Origin: Streptococcus equinus
GTDB lineage: Bacteria; Bacillota; Bacilli; Lactobacillales; Streptococcaceae
Direction: 5' to 3'
Length of the DNA: 64,000 nucleotides
Assembly: GCF_900104225.1 (NCBI RefSeq)
Contig: NZ_FNJK01000002.1
Coordinates: forward strand, 186,001-250,000
Shown here piece by piece: positions 13,315 to 22,252 of the stretch. Below the pieces are notes generated by a model, which worked only from the letters and a program-made list of their open reading frames with translations, had not been told where the DNA came from and did not search any database. The number at the start of each line of letters is the position of its first letter. Within the stretch, counting starts at the first letter, position 1. The position numbers and the translations under genes are program-made.

Positions 13315-13503
13315 ATGACAAGTGGCTGGAAATACGTAGCAAAACAATTAGGATTAGTTCTAGTGGTTGCTCTTTTGGCTTGTTTATTCTTAGCAGTTGG
13401 GTTGATGGTAGGATATGGCGTCATTGGTGACGGTAAAAATCCACTTTCTATTTTATCGCTTGATAAATGGCAATCCATTATTGGTAAGTTTACAGGGCAA
13501 TAA
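13315..13503 (+). CDS. epuA: EpuA-like small membrane protein
   Basis: A 62-aa protein with one strong membrane helix (about residues 11-35, LGLVLVVALLACLFLAVGL) and a short extracellular tail. It matches EpuA (PF11772), often labelled 'DNA-directed RNA polymerase subunit beta' in databases although it is only a small membrane protein. It starts 2 bp after the murA stop codon and precedes endA, the arrangement known in pneumococcus. Its exact role is unclear. Confidence 0.85.
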   Translation: MTSGWKYVAKQLGLVLVVALLACLFLAVGLMVGYGVIGDGKNPLSILSLDKWQSIIGKFTGQ

Positions 13504-13531
13504 GATATAGTATTTTAGAGCAGCTTTATGG

Positions 13532-13545
13532 CACCTTTGAAGGTG
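13532..13545 (+). other. Small perfect hairpin in the epuA-endA spacer
   Basis: CACCTT-TG-AAGGTG forms a 6-bp inverted repeat upstream of the larger terminator-like hairpin. No function can be assigned. Confidence 0.4.
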
Positions 13546-13556
13546 TGTGAATATCG

Positions 13557-13610
13557 AAGTGGGATAATCGACTTTATGATTTTGATAAAGTACGATGTTC
13601 CACTTTTTTG
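13557..13610 (+). terminator. Terminator-like hairpin directly before the endA ribosome site
   Basis: A long stem (AAGTGGGA with TTCCACTT, continued by ATCG/CGAT and CTTTAT/ATAAAG) ends in six T residues at 13604-13609. The endA start is at 13624, and its ribosome site GTGAAAGGA follows at once. There is no room for a promoter after the hairpin, so endA depends on read-through or on a promoter upstream of it. Confidence 0.75.
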
Positions 13611-13623
13611 GTGAAAGGATTTT

Positions 13624-14490
13624 ATGGCTAAGAAATCAAAACTGTCTAAACAGACGAAATCATTTATTTCTTTAATCGTTTTATTAATTAGTATTGGCGC
13701 TGGTTGGCTGACAACATCGGATTCAAGTGATCCAGTTAATCAGCTGGTTTCCATGATTACAGGCGAATCAGCTACAAAAGTATCATCAAATCATTCTAGT
13801 TCGAATCAAGCAACGCCAAGTCAAGAATTGGCTGAAACAGTTTTGACAGATAATGTTAAGGTTCAGCTTGGTTCAAATTTAGAATGGAATGGGGCAGGTG
13901 CTTATTTAGTTAATGGAAACAAAACGTCTTTGAATGCAAGAGTATCAAGTAAGCCTTATGCCAATAATAAGACAAAACTTGTTCAAGGGCAGACAGTTCC
14001 GACCGTCGCAAATGCTTTGTTAAGCAAGTCAACACGACAATATCGAAGTCGTGAGGAAACAGGAAATGGTTCAACTTCATGGACACCAGCTGGGTGGCAT
14101 CAAGTGCAAAATCTTTCAGGGACATATAGTCATGCGGTAGATCGTGGTCATTTGCTTGGCTATGCTCTAGTTGGAGGATTAAAAAGTTTTGATGCTTCAA
14201 CTAGTAACCCTGATAATGTAGCCACACAAACAGCTTGGGCAAATGAAGCGAGTTCAGAAGATTCAACAGGTCAAAACTATTATGAAGGTCTTGTCAGAAG
14301 AGCACTTGATCAGAATAAACGTGTTCGCTACCGTGTGACATTAATCTATGATGGTGATAATATTCTCTCAAGTGGAACGCATCTGGAAGCTAAATCATCT
14401 GATGGCAGTTTAGAGTTTAATGTCTTTATTCCAAATGTGCAAAGTGGCTTGACCATTGATTATTATTCAGGTCAGATTAGTGTGAATTAG
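13624..14490 (+). CDS. endA: DNA/RNA non-specific endonuclease EndA
   Basis: A 288-aa membrane-anchored nuclease. An N-terminal signal anchor (about residues 12-29, [18 protein letters not shown]) is followed by a Ser/Asn-rich linker and a beta-beta-alpha-metal nuclease domain with the catalytic DRGH motif near residues 173-176 and the metal-binding Asn in [13 protein letters not shown]. The pneumococcal homolog degrades one strand during DNA uptake and also cuts neutrophil DNA traps. Position after epuA agrees. Transcription passes a terminator-like hairpin just upstream. Confidence 0.93.
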   Translation: MAKKSKLSKQTKSFISLIVLLISIGAGWLTTSDSSDPVNQLVSMITGESATKVSSNHSSSNQATPSQELAETVLTDNVKVQLGSNLEWNGAGAYLVNGNKTSLNARVSSKPYANNKTKLVQGQTVPTVANALLSKSTRQYRSREETGNGSTSWTPAGWHQVQNLSGTYSHAVDRGHLLGYALVGGLKSFDASTSNPDNVATQTAWANEASSEDSTGQNYYEGLVRRALDQNKRVRYRVTLIYDGDNILSSGTHLEAKSSDGSLEFNVFIPNVQSGLTIDYYSGQISVN

Positions 14491-14506
14491 TCAATGATAT
14501 TCAACC

Positions 14507-14535
14507 TTGTCAAATGACAAAAAATTTGCTAGAAT
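14507..14535 (+). promoter_or_regulatory. Promoter of the pheS T-box leader
   Basis: TTGTCA (14507-14512), a 17-bp spacer and TAGAAT (14530-14535) with a TGn extension. Expected transcription start near 14542. Confidence 0.75.
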
Positions 14536-14541
14536 GGGTTG

Positions 14542-14740
14542 TAAATTGAATAGTGTCTTATGAGACTAGTAACCTTATGGCAGTTTAACAGGGAATGGAA
14601 GTCGTGACTGGAAGCTTCCTAGATGAAAGTTTGGCGAATTCACTCATGTTAAAGACGATGAATTAAGGTCTGCTAGTCAGATAAAAAACGGATGGTACCG
14701 CGTGTCAACGCTCCGCTATGGGAGTGTGGCACGCTTTTTT
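14542..14740 (+). ncRNA. T-box leader, probably tRNA-Phe responsive
   Basis: The leader of about 200 nt before pheS carries the T-box core TGGTACCGCG at 14693-14702, whose bulge pairs with the free acceptor end of uncharged tRNA. Stem I features precede it, including an AGTA near 14573. A likely specifier is the UUC (Phe) within GGCGAATTCACTC near 14634-14644. The terminator follows at 14700-14740, partly overlapping the T-box sequence as expected for terminator/antiterminator exchange. The specifier choice is inference; the downstream genes support it. Confidence 0.9.
14700..14740 (+). terminator. T-box terminator before pheS
   Basis: Stem GCGTGTCAACGCTCC with GGGAGTGTGGCACGC (two internal mismatches), 5-nt loop, then six T residues. 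Confidence 0.9.
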
Positions 14741-14781
14741 CGTTTAAAAACATTAGGGGTTTACCCAAGGAAGGAATTTTA

Positions 14782-15825
14782 ATGGATTTACAAGCGCAGT
14801 TAGAGGAATTGAAATCATCTACGCAAGCTAAATTAGCTGAAATGCGTGGAAACAATGCAAAAGAACTTCAAGAATTACGTGTGCAAGTTCTTGGTAAAAA
14901 AGGATCATTGACAGAATTGTTGAAAGGTTTGAAAGATCTTTCTAAAGAAATGCGTCCAGTTGTCGGAAAACAAGTTAACGAAGTGCGTGATGTTTTGACA
15001 AAAGCTTTCGAAGAACAAGCTAAAATTGTTGAAGCTGCTAAAATCAAAGCACAATTGGAATCAGAAAGCTTGGATGTCACTCTTCCAGGACGTCAAGTCA
15101 ACCTTGGTAACCGTCATGTTTTGACACAAACAAGTGAAGAAATTGAAGATATTTTCCTTGGTATGGGATTCCAAGTTGTTGATGGTTATGAAGTTGAATC
15201 TGACTATTACAACTTTGAACGTATGAACTTGCCAAAAGATCACCCAGCACGTGATATGCAAGATACTTTCTACATTACTGAAGAAATCTTGCTTCGTACT
15301 CACACAAGTCCAGTACAAGCACGTACTCTTGATAAACACGACTTTTCTAAAGGTCCTTTGAAAATGATCTCACCAGGACGTGTTTTCCGTCGTGATACTG
15401 ATGATGCTACTCACAGCCACCAATTCCACCAAATTGAAGGTCTTGTTGTTGGTGAAAACATTTCTATGGGTGACCTAAAAGGAACGCTTGAAATGATTAT
15501 CAAGAAAATGTTTGGTGAAGATCGTAAAATCCGTCTTCGTCCATCATACTTCCCATTCACTGAACCATCAGTAGAAGTTGACGTTTCATGCTTCAAATGC
15601 GGTGGTAAAGGATGTAACGTATGTAAGAAAACTGGTTGGATTGAAATCCTTGGTGCCGGTATGGTACACCCACGCGTCTTGGAAATGTCTGGCGTTGACT
15701 CAGAAAAATATTCTGGCTTTGCTTTTGGTCTTGGTCAAGAACGTATTGCAATGCTTCGTTATGGTATCAATGATATCCGTGGCTTCTATCAAGGCGATGT
15801 CCGTTTCTCAGATCAATTTAAATAA
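14782..15825 (+). CDS. pheS: Phenylalanyl-tRNA synthetase alpha subunit
   Basis: The catalytic subunit of PheRS (alpha2beta2), charging tRNA-Phe. The 347-aa form starts at ATG 14782 ([13 protein letters not shown]) after AAGGAA. The reading frame is open further upstream, but only through the T-box leader. An N-terminal coiled coil is followed by the class II core, with motif 2 ([25 protein letters not shown]), a [17 protein letters not shown] insertion and motif 3 ([18 protein letters not shown]). It is regulated by the T-box just upstream. Confidence 0.98.
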   Translation: MDLQAQLEELKSSTQAKLAEMRGNNAKELQELRVQVLGKKGSLTELLKGLKDLSKEMRPVVGKQVNEVRDVLTKAFEEQAKIVEAAKIKAQLESESLDVTLPGRQVNLGNRHVLTQTSEEIEDIFLGMGFQVVDGYEVESDYYNFERMNLPKDHPARDMQDTFYITEEILLRTHTSPVQARTLDKHDFSKGPLKMISPGRVFRRDTDDATHSHQFHQIEGLVVGENISMGDLKGTLEMIIKKMFGEDRKIRLRPSYFPFTEPSVEVDVSCFKCGGKGCNVCKKTGWIEILGAGMVHPRVLEMSGVDSEKYSGFAFGLGQERIAMLRYGINDIRGFYQGDVRFSDQFK

Positions 15826-15859
15826 TAACTGATTAATGAAAAACGCTTGGAGAAAAGAT

Positions 15860-16384
15860 ATGTCAGAAATAAAAGTTGAAAAAGTCACTTTGGATAAATT
15901 AGCAATCTTACGAGAACTTAGTATCCAGACTTTTCGTGAAACCTTTGCTTTTGATAATACCGAAGAAGAACTTCAACAGTTTTTCAATGACAATTACACT
16001 TTAGAGCAACTTGAAAAAGAAGTTACAGATTCAGAATCTGATGTTCGATTTGTCTTAGTTGATGGGCGTGAGGTTGGTTTTTTGAAGGTCAATTGGGGCG
16101 CTGCACAGACAGAACACAAACTTGATAATGCTTTTGAAATTCAACGCATCTATATTCTTAGCGAGTGTCAAGGGCTCGGATTAGGCAAGAAATTATTTGA
16201 GCTGGCGCTTGATATGGCTAAGGCAGGCGGATTTGATTGGGCTTGGTTAGGTGTCTGGGAAGGCAATGTCAAAGCTCAAGGTTTCTACCGTAAATACGGC
16301 TTTGAAAAATTTTCAGAGCACTCATTTAAAGTTGGCGATAAAGTAGACACAGATTGGCTTATGCGAAAAGCCTTAAAAGAATAA
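15860..16384 (+). CDS. GNAT family N-acetyltransferase
   Basis: A 174-aa acetyltransferase of the GNAT fold. The acetyl-CoA pyrophosphate loop is readable as ECQGLGLGKKLFELAL, and the later WLGVWEGNVKAQGFYRKYGFEKF motif is typical of the RimI/YjcF-like subgroup. I chose ATG 15860 because GGAG lies 8 nt upstream; an ATG at 15836 has no ribosome site. It sits between pheS and pheT. The substrate is unknown. Confidence 0.85.
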   Translation: MSEIKVEKVTLDKLAILRELSIQTFRETFAFDNTEEELQQFFNDNYTLEQLEKEVTDSESDVRFVLVDGREVGFLKVNWGAAQTEHKLDNAFEIQRIYILSECQGLGLGKKLFELALDMAKAGGFDWAWLGVWEGNVKAQGFYRKYGFEKFSEHSFKVGDKVDTDWLMRKALKE

Positions 16385-16453
16385 GAGTAGAAAGGGATAA
16401 AGAAGCTTACCTGTCAAACGTATTTTGACTGCGAAAAGCTTTTAACACATATT

Positions 16454-18859
16454 ATGTTAGTAAGTTATAAATGGTTAAAAGAGCTTGTTGATGTTGATGT
16501 AACAACACATGAGCTTTCTGAAAAAATGTCAACAACAGGGATTGAGGTTGAAGGAGTTTCATCACCATCTGAAGGATTGACAAAATTGGTTGTTGGTCAC
16601 GTTGTTTCTTGTGAAGATGTTCCAGAAACTCATTTGCACCTTTGCCAAGTAGATACTGGTGATGATGAATTGCGCCAAATCGTTTGTGGTGCTCCAAACG
16701 TTACTGCAGGTATCAAAGTTATCGTAGCTGTACCAGGTGCACGTATTGCTGATAACTACAAAATCAAAAAAGGTAAAATCCGTGGTATGGAATCACTTGG
16801 TATGATTTGCTCACTCCAAGAACTTGGTTTGCCAGAATCAATCATTCCAAAAGAATTTTCAGACGGTATTCAAATCTTGCCAGAAGATGCTAAACCAGGT
16901 GACAGCATTTTCCCATACCTTGATTTGGATGATGAAATTGTTGAGTTGTCAATCACACCAAACCGTGCAGATGCCCTTTCAATGCGTGGGGTTGCACATG
17001 AAGTAGCTGCTATCTACGGAAAAGAAGTTCACTTCCCAGAAAAAGAACTTAAAGAAGTTTCTAAAGCTGCAAAAGACGTTATCGATGTTGCTATCGAGTC
17101 TGACAAAGTCTTGACTTACAAAGCACGTGTCGTTGAAAACGTGACTGTTAAACCAAGTCCACAATGGTTGCAAAACCTTTTGATGAACGCTGGTATTCGT
17201 CCAATCAACAATGTTGTCGACGTGACAAACTACGTGCTATTGTACTTCGGTCAACCAATGCATGCTTTTGATTTGAATAAATTTGAAGACAATAAAATCG
17301 TCGCTCGCAATGCGCGTGCTGGTGAAAAATTGGTTACACTTGACGGTGAAGAACGTGAATTAACAGAAGAAGATCTTGTTATCACAGTTGCTGACAAACC
17401 AGTTGCTCTTGCTGGTGTGATGGGTGGACAAGACACTGAAATTGATAACAACTCTAAAAATGTTGTTCTTGAAGCTGCTGTCTTTGATGGAACTTCAATC
17501 CGTCGTACTGGAGCACGTTTGAACCTTCGTTCAGAAAGCTCAGCTCGTTTTGAAAAAGGTATTAACTATGCAACGGTTGATGAAGCTCTTGATTTTGCAG
17601 CTGCAATGCTTACAGAATTAGCTGAAGGTGATGTTCTTTCAGGTCGTGTTGAAGCTGGTTCAGTTCCAACTGATGATGTTGAAGTTTCAACAACCCTTGA
17701 TTATGTTAACGTTCGCTTGGGAACTGAATTGACATATGCTGATATTGAAGATGTCTTTGCTAAACTTGGCTTTGGATTGTCAGGAAATGCTGATAAATTC
17801 ACAGTTTCAGTACCACGTCGTCGTTGGGATATTGCTATCCAAGCTGACTTGGTTGAAGAAATTGCTCGTATTTACGGTTACGAAAACCTTCCAACAACAC
17901 TTCCAGAAGCTGCTGGTACTGCAGGTGAATTGACAGCAACACAAAAATTACGTCGTAAAATGCGTTCTATCGCTGAAGGTGCTGGATTGACTGAAATCGT
18001 ATCATACGCTTTGACAACACCTGAAAAAGCAACTGAATTCACATTGCAACCAAGCAACTTGACTGAATTGATGTGGCCAATGTCAGTAGAACGTTCAGTT
18101 CTTCGTCAAAACGTTGTTTCTGGTATGCTTGATACGATTGCTTATAACGTTGCTCGTAAAAACAGTAACATGGCAATCTACGAAATTGGTAAAGTCTTTG
18201 AACAAAAAGGTAATCCAAAAGAAGATCTACCAAATGAAGTTAGCACATTTGCCTTTGCTATTTCTGGTTTGGTAGCTGAAAAAGATTTCCAAACAAAAGC
18301 AATTCCAGTTGATTTCTTCTATGCTAAAGGTATCGTTGAAGCAATCTTTAATAAACTTGATTTGACAGTTGATTATGTTGCCGAAAAAGGTCTTGAAAGC
18401 ATGCACCCAGGTCGCACAGCAAGTATTTACTTGGACGGTCAATTAGTTGGTTTTGTTGGTCAAGTTCACCCACAAACTGCTAAAAACTACAATGTTCCAG
18501 AAACTTATGTTGCTGAATTGAACTTGGATGTTATCGAAGCTGCTCTTCAAGCTGATAAAGCATTCGTAGAAATTACTAAATTCCCAGCAGTTTCTCGTGA
18601 TATTGCTTTGCTATTGCCAAAAGCAACTACTCATAAAGATATTGTCACTGCAATCGAATCAGCTAAAGTGAAACGTTTAACAGACATCAAACTCTTTGAC
18701 GTGTATGCTGGTGCAAACATTGCTGAAGGAATGAAATCAATGGCATACAGCTTAACATTCCAAAATCCAAATGATAACTTGACAGATGAAGAAGTTACAA
18801 AATACATGGATAAAATCACTAAAGTCCTTGTTGAACAACTTGGAGCAGAAGTTCGTTAA
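16454..18859 (+). CDS. pheT: Phenylalanyl-tRNA synthetase beta subunit
   Basis: An 801-aa protein of normal length. Order of domains: N-terminal EMAP-like tRNA-binding fold (about residues 40-150), B3/B4 editing domain ([18 protein letters not shown]), B5, the pseudo-catalytic core, and a C-terminal ferredoxin-like anticodon-binding domain ([13 protein letters not shown]). It is translated from ATG 16454 without a recognisable Shine-Dalgarno sequence nearby; the nearest AGGG is about 60 nt upstream. It is probably transcribed with pheS under the T-box. Confidence 0.97.
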   Translation: MLVSYKWLKELVDVDVTTHELSEKMSTTGIEVEGVSSPSEGLTKLVVGHVVSCEDVPETHLHLCQVDTGDDELRQIVCGAPNVTAGIKVIVAVPGARIADNYKIKKGKIRGMESLGMICSLQELGLPESIIPKEFSDGIQILPEDAKPGDSIFPYLDLDDEIVELSITPNRADALSMRGVAHEVAAIYGKEVHFPEKELKEVSKAAKDVIDVAIESDKVLTYKARVVENVTVKPSPQWLQNLLMNAGIRPINNVVDVTNYVLLYFGQPMHAFDLNKFEDNKIVARNARAGEKLVTLDGEERELTEEDLVITVADKPVALAGVMGGQDTEIDNNSKNVVLEAAVFDGTSIRRTGARLNLRSESSARFEKGINYATVDEALDFAAAMLTELAEGDVLSGRVEAGSVPTDDVEVSTTLDYVNVRLGTELTYADIEDVFAKLGFGLSGNADKFTVSVPRRRWDIAIQADLVEEIARIYGYENLPTTLPEAAGTAGELTATQKLRRKMRSIAEGAGLTEIVSYALTTPEKATEFTLQPSNLTELMWPMSVERSVLRQNVVSGMLDTIAYNVARKNSNMAIYEIGKVFEQKGNPKEDLPNEVSTFAFAISGLVAEKDFQTKAIPVDFFYAKGIVEAIFNKLDLTVDYVAEKGLESMHPGRTASIYLDGQLVGFVGQVHPQTAKNYNVPETYVAELNLDVIEAALQADKAFVEITKFPAVSRDIALLLPKATTHKDIVTAIESAKVKRLTDIKLFDVYAGANIAEGMKSMAYSLTFQNPNDNLTDEEVTKYMDKITKVLVEQLGAEVR

Positions 18860-18900
18860 TCAGTAGATCTAAGATTAGGCTATTTGGGTTAATATAAATA

Positions 18901-18932
18901 AAACCACCGCTACGAAAGTAGTGGTGGTTTTT
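18901..18932 (+). terminator. Terminator after pheT
   Basis: A 13-bp stem (AAACCACCGCTAC with GTAGTGGTGGTTT) capped by a GAAA tetraloop and followed by T residues. Confidence 0.92.
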
Positions 18933-18956
18933 GGGTGTTTATCAAAAGTCCAAACC

Positions 18957-18977
18957 TATACCAGAATTTGGTATAAT
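18957..18977 (+). promoter_or_regulatory. rexBA promoter with an inverted repeat over the -10 box
   Basis: TG-G-TATAAT (18969-18977) is an extended -10 box. It overlaps a perfect inverted repeat, TATACCA-GAATT-TGGTATA (18957-18975), so a protein bound there would cover the promoter. No known regulator with this site comes to mind. Confidence 0.55.
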
Positions 18978-19009
18978 AAGATTATCTATTGACTTGACGA
19001 AGGATTATT

Positions 19010-22000
19010 ATGAAATTATTATATACAGATATTCAGTTTGATATGACTGAAATTTTGGCAAGAGAAGCTGCTAAGCAAGCTGAAGCTGGAAAGCGTGTCT
19101 TCTATATTGCTCCCAACTCTTTGTCTTTTGAAAAAGAAAGGGCTGTTTTAGAGCTTCTGTCTGATCAGGCGTCTTTTGCGATTACGATTACCCGTTTTGC
19201 TCAAATGGCGCGCTATTTTGTCTTAAATGAACCACAGACGAAGGAGTCTATTGATGACAATGGCTTGTCCATGATTTTTTATCGTGCACTGTCCCATTTT
19301 TCGGATACGGATTTGAAAGTTTTTGGGCGTTTGAAGCAGGATACTAATTTTATCAAGCAATTGGTTGATTTGTATAAAGAATTAAAAACGGACAATATGA
19401 CCGTGCTTGATTTGACGGAATTGCATTCAGCTGAGAAACAGGAAGATTTGGTGAAAATCTTTTTGGCTGTGAATGATATTTTGCTGGCTAATCAATACGA
19501 TAATCAAAGTAAGATTGCTTTTTTTGCTAAACAGGTGGCTGCTGGGCATTTAGATGCTGCGCTTGAGAATGTGGTTCTTGTTATTGATGGCTTTACCCGT
19601 TTTTCAGCAGAAGAAGAGCATTTAGTGAGCCTTTTAGAAGAAAAATGTGCTCAAGTTATTATCGGAACTTACAGTAGTCAGAAGGCTTATAAGGCTAATT
19701 TTTCAACGGGCAATGTCTATCAAGCCAGTTTGGATTTTCTGCGTTCCTTGGCAGCAAAATTTCAAACACAACCACAGTATGTTGAGAGTTCGCAAAAATC
19801 ACAAGAAGCTTTTGCTAAATTATCAAAATTATTTGAAGCTAAACATGACTTCACAACATCAGATATCACATTGACAGATGATGATAAAAAACATTATGCG
19901 ATTTGGGATGTGATTAATCAAAAAGAAGAAGTTGAACATGTGGCAAAAGCCATCCGTCATAAGCTTTATCAAGGGTATCGCTATAAGGATATTTTAGTTC
20001 TTTTGGGAGATGTGGATAGCTATCGTCTTCAAATTGGTAAAATTTTTGATAAATATGATATTCCTTATTATTTTGGTAAAGCTGAGTCAATGAGTGATCA
20101 TCCTTTGGTGCATTTTATTGATTCTTTGGAGCGCGTGAAGCGTTATCGTTTTCGTACTGAAGATGTCGTCAACCTCCTGAAAACTGGTCTTTATGGTTCC
20201 TTCAAGCAAGATGATTTGGATCTTTTTGAGCAGTATTTGATTTATGCAGATATCAAGGGGCAAAGTAAATTTGCTAAAGAGTTTACCATTGCTTATAAAG
20301 GTGAGGAGCATTTAGATTTTGTTAATGGTATGCGTGAGCAAATCATGTTACCTTTGTTAACCTTATTTAAGGCGCAAAAACAGCTTGGTTCAAGTTTGCT
20401 TGAAAAGCTGATGACTTTCTTGCGTACGATTTCTTTGCCAAATAATTTGGAAAATATGGTAGCTACTTTCTCAGAAAATGAGCAAGAAAAGCACGAGCAA
20501 GTGTGGCGAACATTTACAGGGATTTTAAGGCAGTTTCAAACTATTTTTGGCCAAGAAAAATTATCTTTAGATGAATTTCTATCGCTTCTAAGGAGCGGTA
20601 TGTTGGCTGCGCAGTACCGTGTGGTACCAGCAAGCGTTGATGTGGTTTCGGTGAAATCATATGATTTGGTAGAACCGCATACCAATAAATTTGTCTTTGC
20701 TTTGGGGATGACACAGTCTCATTTTCCAAAAATTGCTCAAAACCGTAGTTTGATCTCTGATGAAGAACGTGCTAAGGTCAATGAAAGTACAAATGAACAC
20801 CAGCGCTTTGATATCATCAGTCGCGAGAACATTAAGAAAAATCATTTTGCTGCTTTGTCACTATTTAATTCAGCAACCGAAGAATTGGTCTTAAGTTTAC
20901 CTCAAATTGTTAACGAATCTGAAGACAAGGAATCTTCTTATCTTGCGGAATTAGCTAGCTTTGGTGTGCCTGTTTTGGTTAAGGGACGAAATCGCTTGTC
21001 GACAGATGCTGAAGACATTGGAAATTACAAAGCGCTCTTATCTCGTGTGATTGAGGTTAATCGCTTGGCTATTGAAGAAGACCGCGAGCTTAGCAAAGAA
21101 GAGCAAACCTTCTGGTCAGTAGCTGTACGTTATCTTCGTAAAAAACTGGCTAACGAAGGTGTTGAATTGCCACTGATTAAGGATAATATGCAGACCAAAC
21201 CAGTTTCTGCCGAAGTGATTGAGACACGTTTTCCAAGTGATCAACCGATTAATTTATCTTCTTCTGCGGTGACAACTTTTTATAATAACCAATACAAGTA
21301 TTTCTTGCAGTATGTCCTTGGGTTACAGGAAGTTGAGACAATCCATCCGGATGCTAGAAATCACGGGACTTATCTTCACCGTGTCTTTGAATTGGTCATG
21401 AAAGATGGTTCAAATCAACCATTTGATCATAAACTCAATCGTGCTATCCAAGCAACGAATTCAGAAGATGCTTTCAAATTTGTCTACGAAGAAGATGAGG
21501 AAAGTCGTTATTCATTGACGGTCTTGGAAGATATCGCAAGAAGTACTGCAACAGTTTTACAGCAAGATGCTCAGATTCAGGTAGAAAGTGAAGAAGAACC
21601 ATTTGAATTAATGATTGCAAATGCTATTCGTATCCGAGGTATTATTGACCGTGTTGACCGTTTGTCAGATGGTAGTCTTGGTGTCGTTGATTACAAGTCA
21701 AGTCATAATACATTTGATATTCAAAAGTTCTACAATGGCCTTAATCCACAATTAGTGACTTACATGCAAGCTCTTCGTGATAAGAAGGAGAGAAGTGAGT
21801 CTGATAAGATTTTTGGTGCCATGTATCTACACATGCAAGAACCTAAGGTAGATTTGTCATCGGTGGCTACAACCGATAAGATTTTGGAGAATTTGTCTAA
21901 AGAGTTGCGCTACCGTGGCTTGTTCTTAGAAGATGAAAAAGGCTATTTATCAAATGGAAATTATCATCTTAATGATTCTGTTTACACGCAAGAAGAGTTA

Positions 22001-22252
22001 GATATTTTACTAGCTTACAACCAAAAATTATTCCTTCAAGCAGCTGAGCAGATTAGACAAGGACACTTTTTGATTAATCCTTACAGTGAGGATGGTAAGA
22101 CGGTTAAGGGTGATCAATTAAAAGCTATTACTCGTTTTGAAGCTGATCGTCATATGCCATATGCTCGCAAGTGGTTTAAATTACCAAGAAAAGACAGACG
22201 TCAAGGCTTTTTGAACTTGATGCAAGAAGAGGAGGAGAAAGATGACCTTTAA
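19010..22252 (+). CDS. rexB: RexB, AddB-type subunit of ATP-dependent helicase-nuclease
   Basis: A 1080-aa subunit of the RexAB (AddAB) complex, which resects double-strand breaks to Chi sites for RecA recombination. The C-terminal PD-(D/E)XK nuclease is intact with IRGIIDRVDRL and GVVDYKSSHN (near residues 870-890). The N-terminal helicase-like half has no Walker A motif (start MKLLYTDIQFDM). Only one cysteine is readable (near residue 212), so the four cysteines holding an iron-sulfur cluster in Bacillus AddB are absent. The start ATG follows GAAGGA. It overlaps rexA by 11 bp. Confidence 0.95.
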   Translation: MKLLYTDIQFDMTEILAREAAKQAEAGKRVFYIAPNSLSFEKERAVLELLSDQASFAITITRFAQMARYFVLNEPQTKESIDDNGLSMIFYRALSHFSDTDLKVFGRLKQDTNFIKQLVDLYKELKTDNMTVLDLTELHSAEKQEDLVKIFLAVNDILLANQYDNQSKIAFFAKQVAAGHLDAALENVVLVIDGFTRFSAEEEHLVSLLEEKCAQVIIGTYSSQKAYKANFSTGNVYQASLDFLRSLAAKFQTQPQYVESSQKSQEAFAKLSKLFEAKHDFTTSDITLTDDDKKHYAIWDVINQKEEVEHVAKAIRHKLYQGYRYKDILVLLGDVDSYRLQIGKIFDKYDIPYYFGKAESMSDHPLVHFIDSLERVKRYRFRTEDVVNLLKTGLYGSFKQDDLDLFEQYLIYADIKGQSKFAKEFTIAYKGEEHLDFVNGMREQIMLPLLTLFKAQKQLGSSLLEKLMTFLRTISLPNNLENMVATFSENEQEKHEQVWRTFTGILRQFQTIFGQEKLSLDEFLSLLRSGMLAAQYRVVPASVDVVSVKSYDLVEPHTNKFVFALGMTQSHFPKIAQNRSLISDEERAKVNESTNEHQRFDIISRENIKKNHFAALSLFNSATEELVLSLPQIVNESEDKESSYLAELASFGVPVLVKGRNRLSTDAEDIGNYKALLSRVIEVNRLAIEEDRELSKEEQTFWSVAVRYLRKKLANEGVELPLIKDNMQTKPVSAEVIETRFPSDQPINLSSSAVTTFYNNQYKYFLQYVLGLQEVETIHPDARNHGTYLHRVFELVMKDGSNQPFDHKLNRAIQATNSEDAFKFVYEEDEESRYSLTVLEDIARSTATVLQQDAQIQVESEEEPFELMIANAIRIRGIIDRVDRLSDGSLGVVDYKSSHNTFDIQKFYNGLNPQLVTYMQALRDKKERSESDKIFGAMYLHMQEPKVDLSSVATTDKILENLSKELRYRGLFLEDEKGYLSNGNYHLNDSVYTQEELDILLAYNQKLFLQAAEQIRQGHFLINPYSEDGKTVKGDQLKAITRFEADRHMPYARKWFKLPRKDRRQGFLNLMQEEEEKDDL

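Noticed and set aside
13528-13614. 28-codon ORF between epuA and endA as a gene
   Set aside because: Weak ribosome site, and the frame runs through the terminator hairpin; kept only as a remark on possible attenuation.
14692-14781. Longer pheS reading frame starting at 14692
   Set aside because: The extra 30 codons run through the T-box and terminator; the family N-terminus and the ribosome site support 14782.
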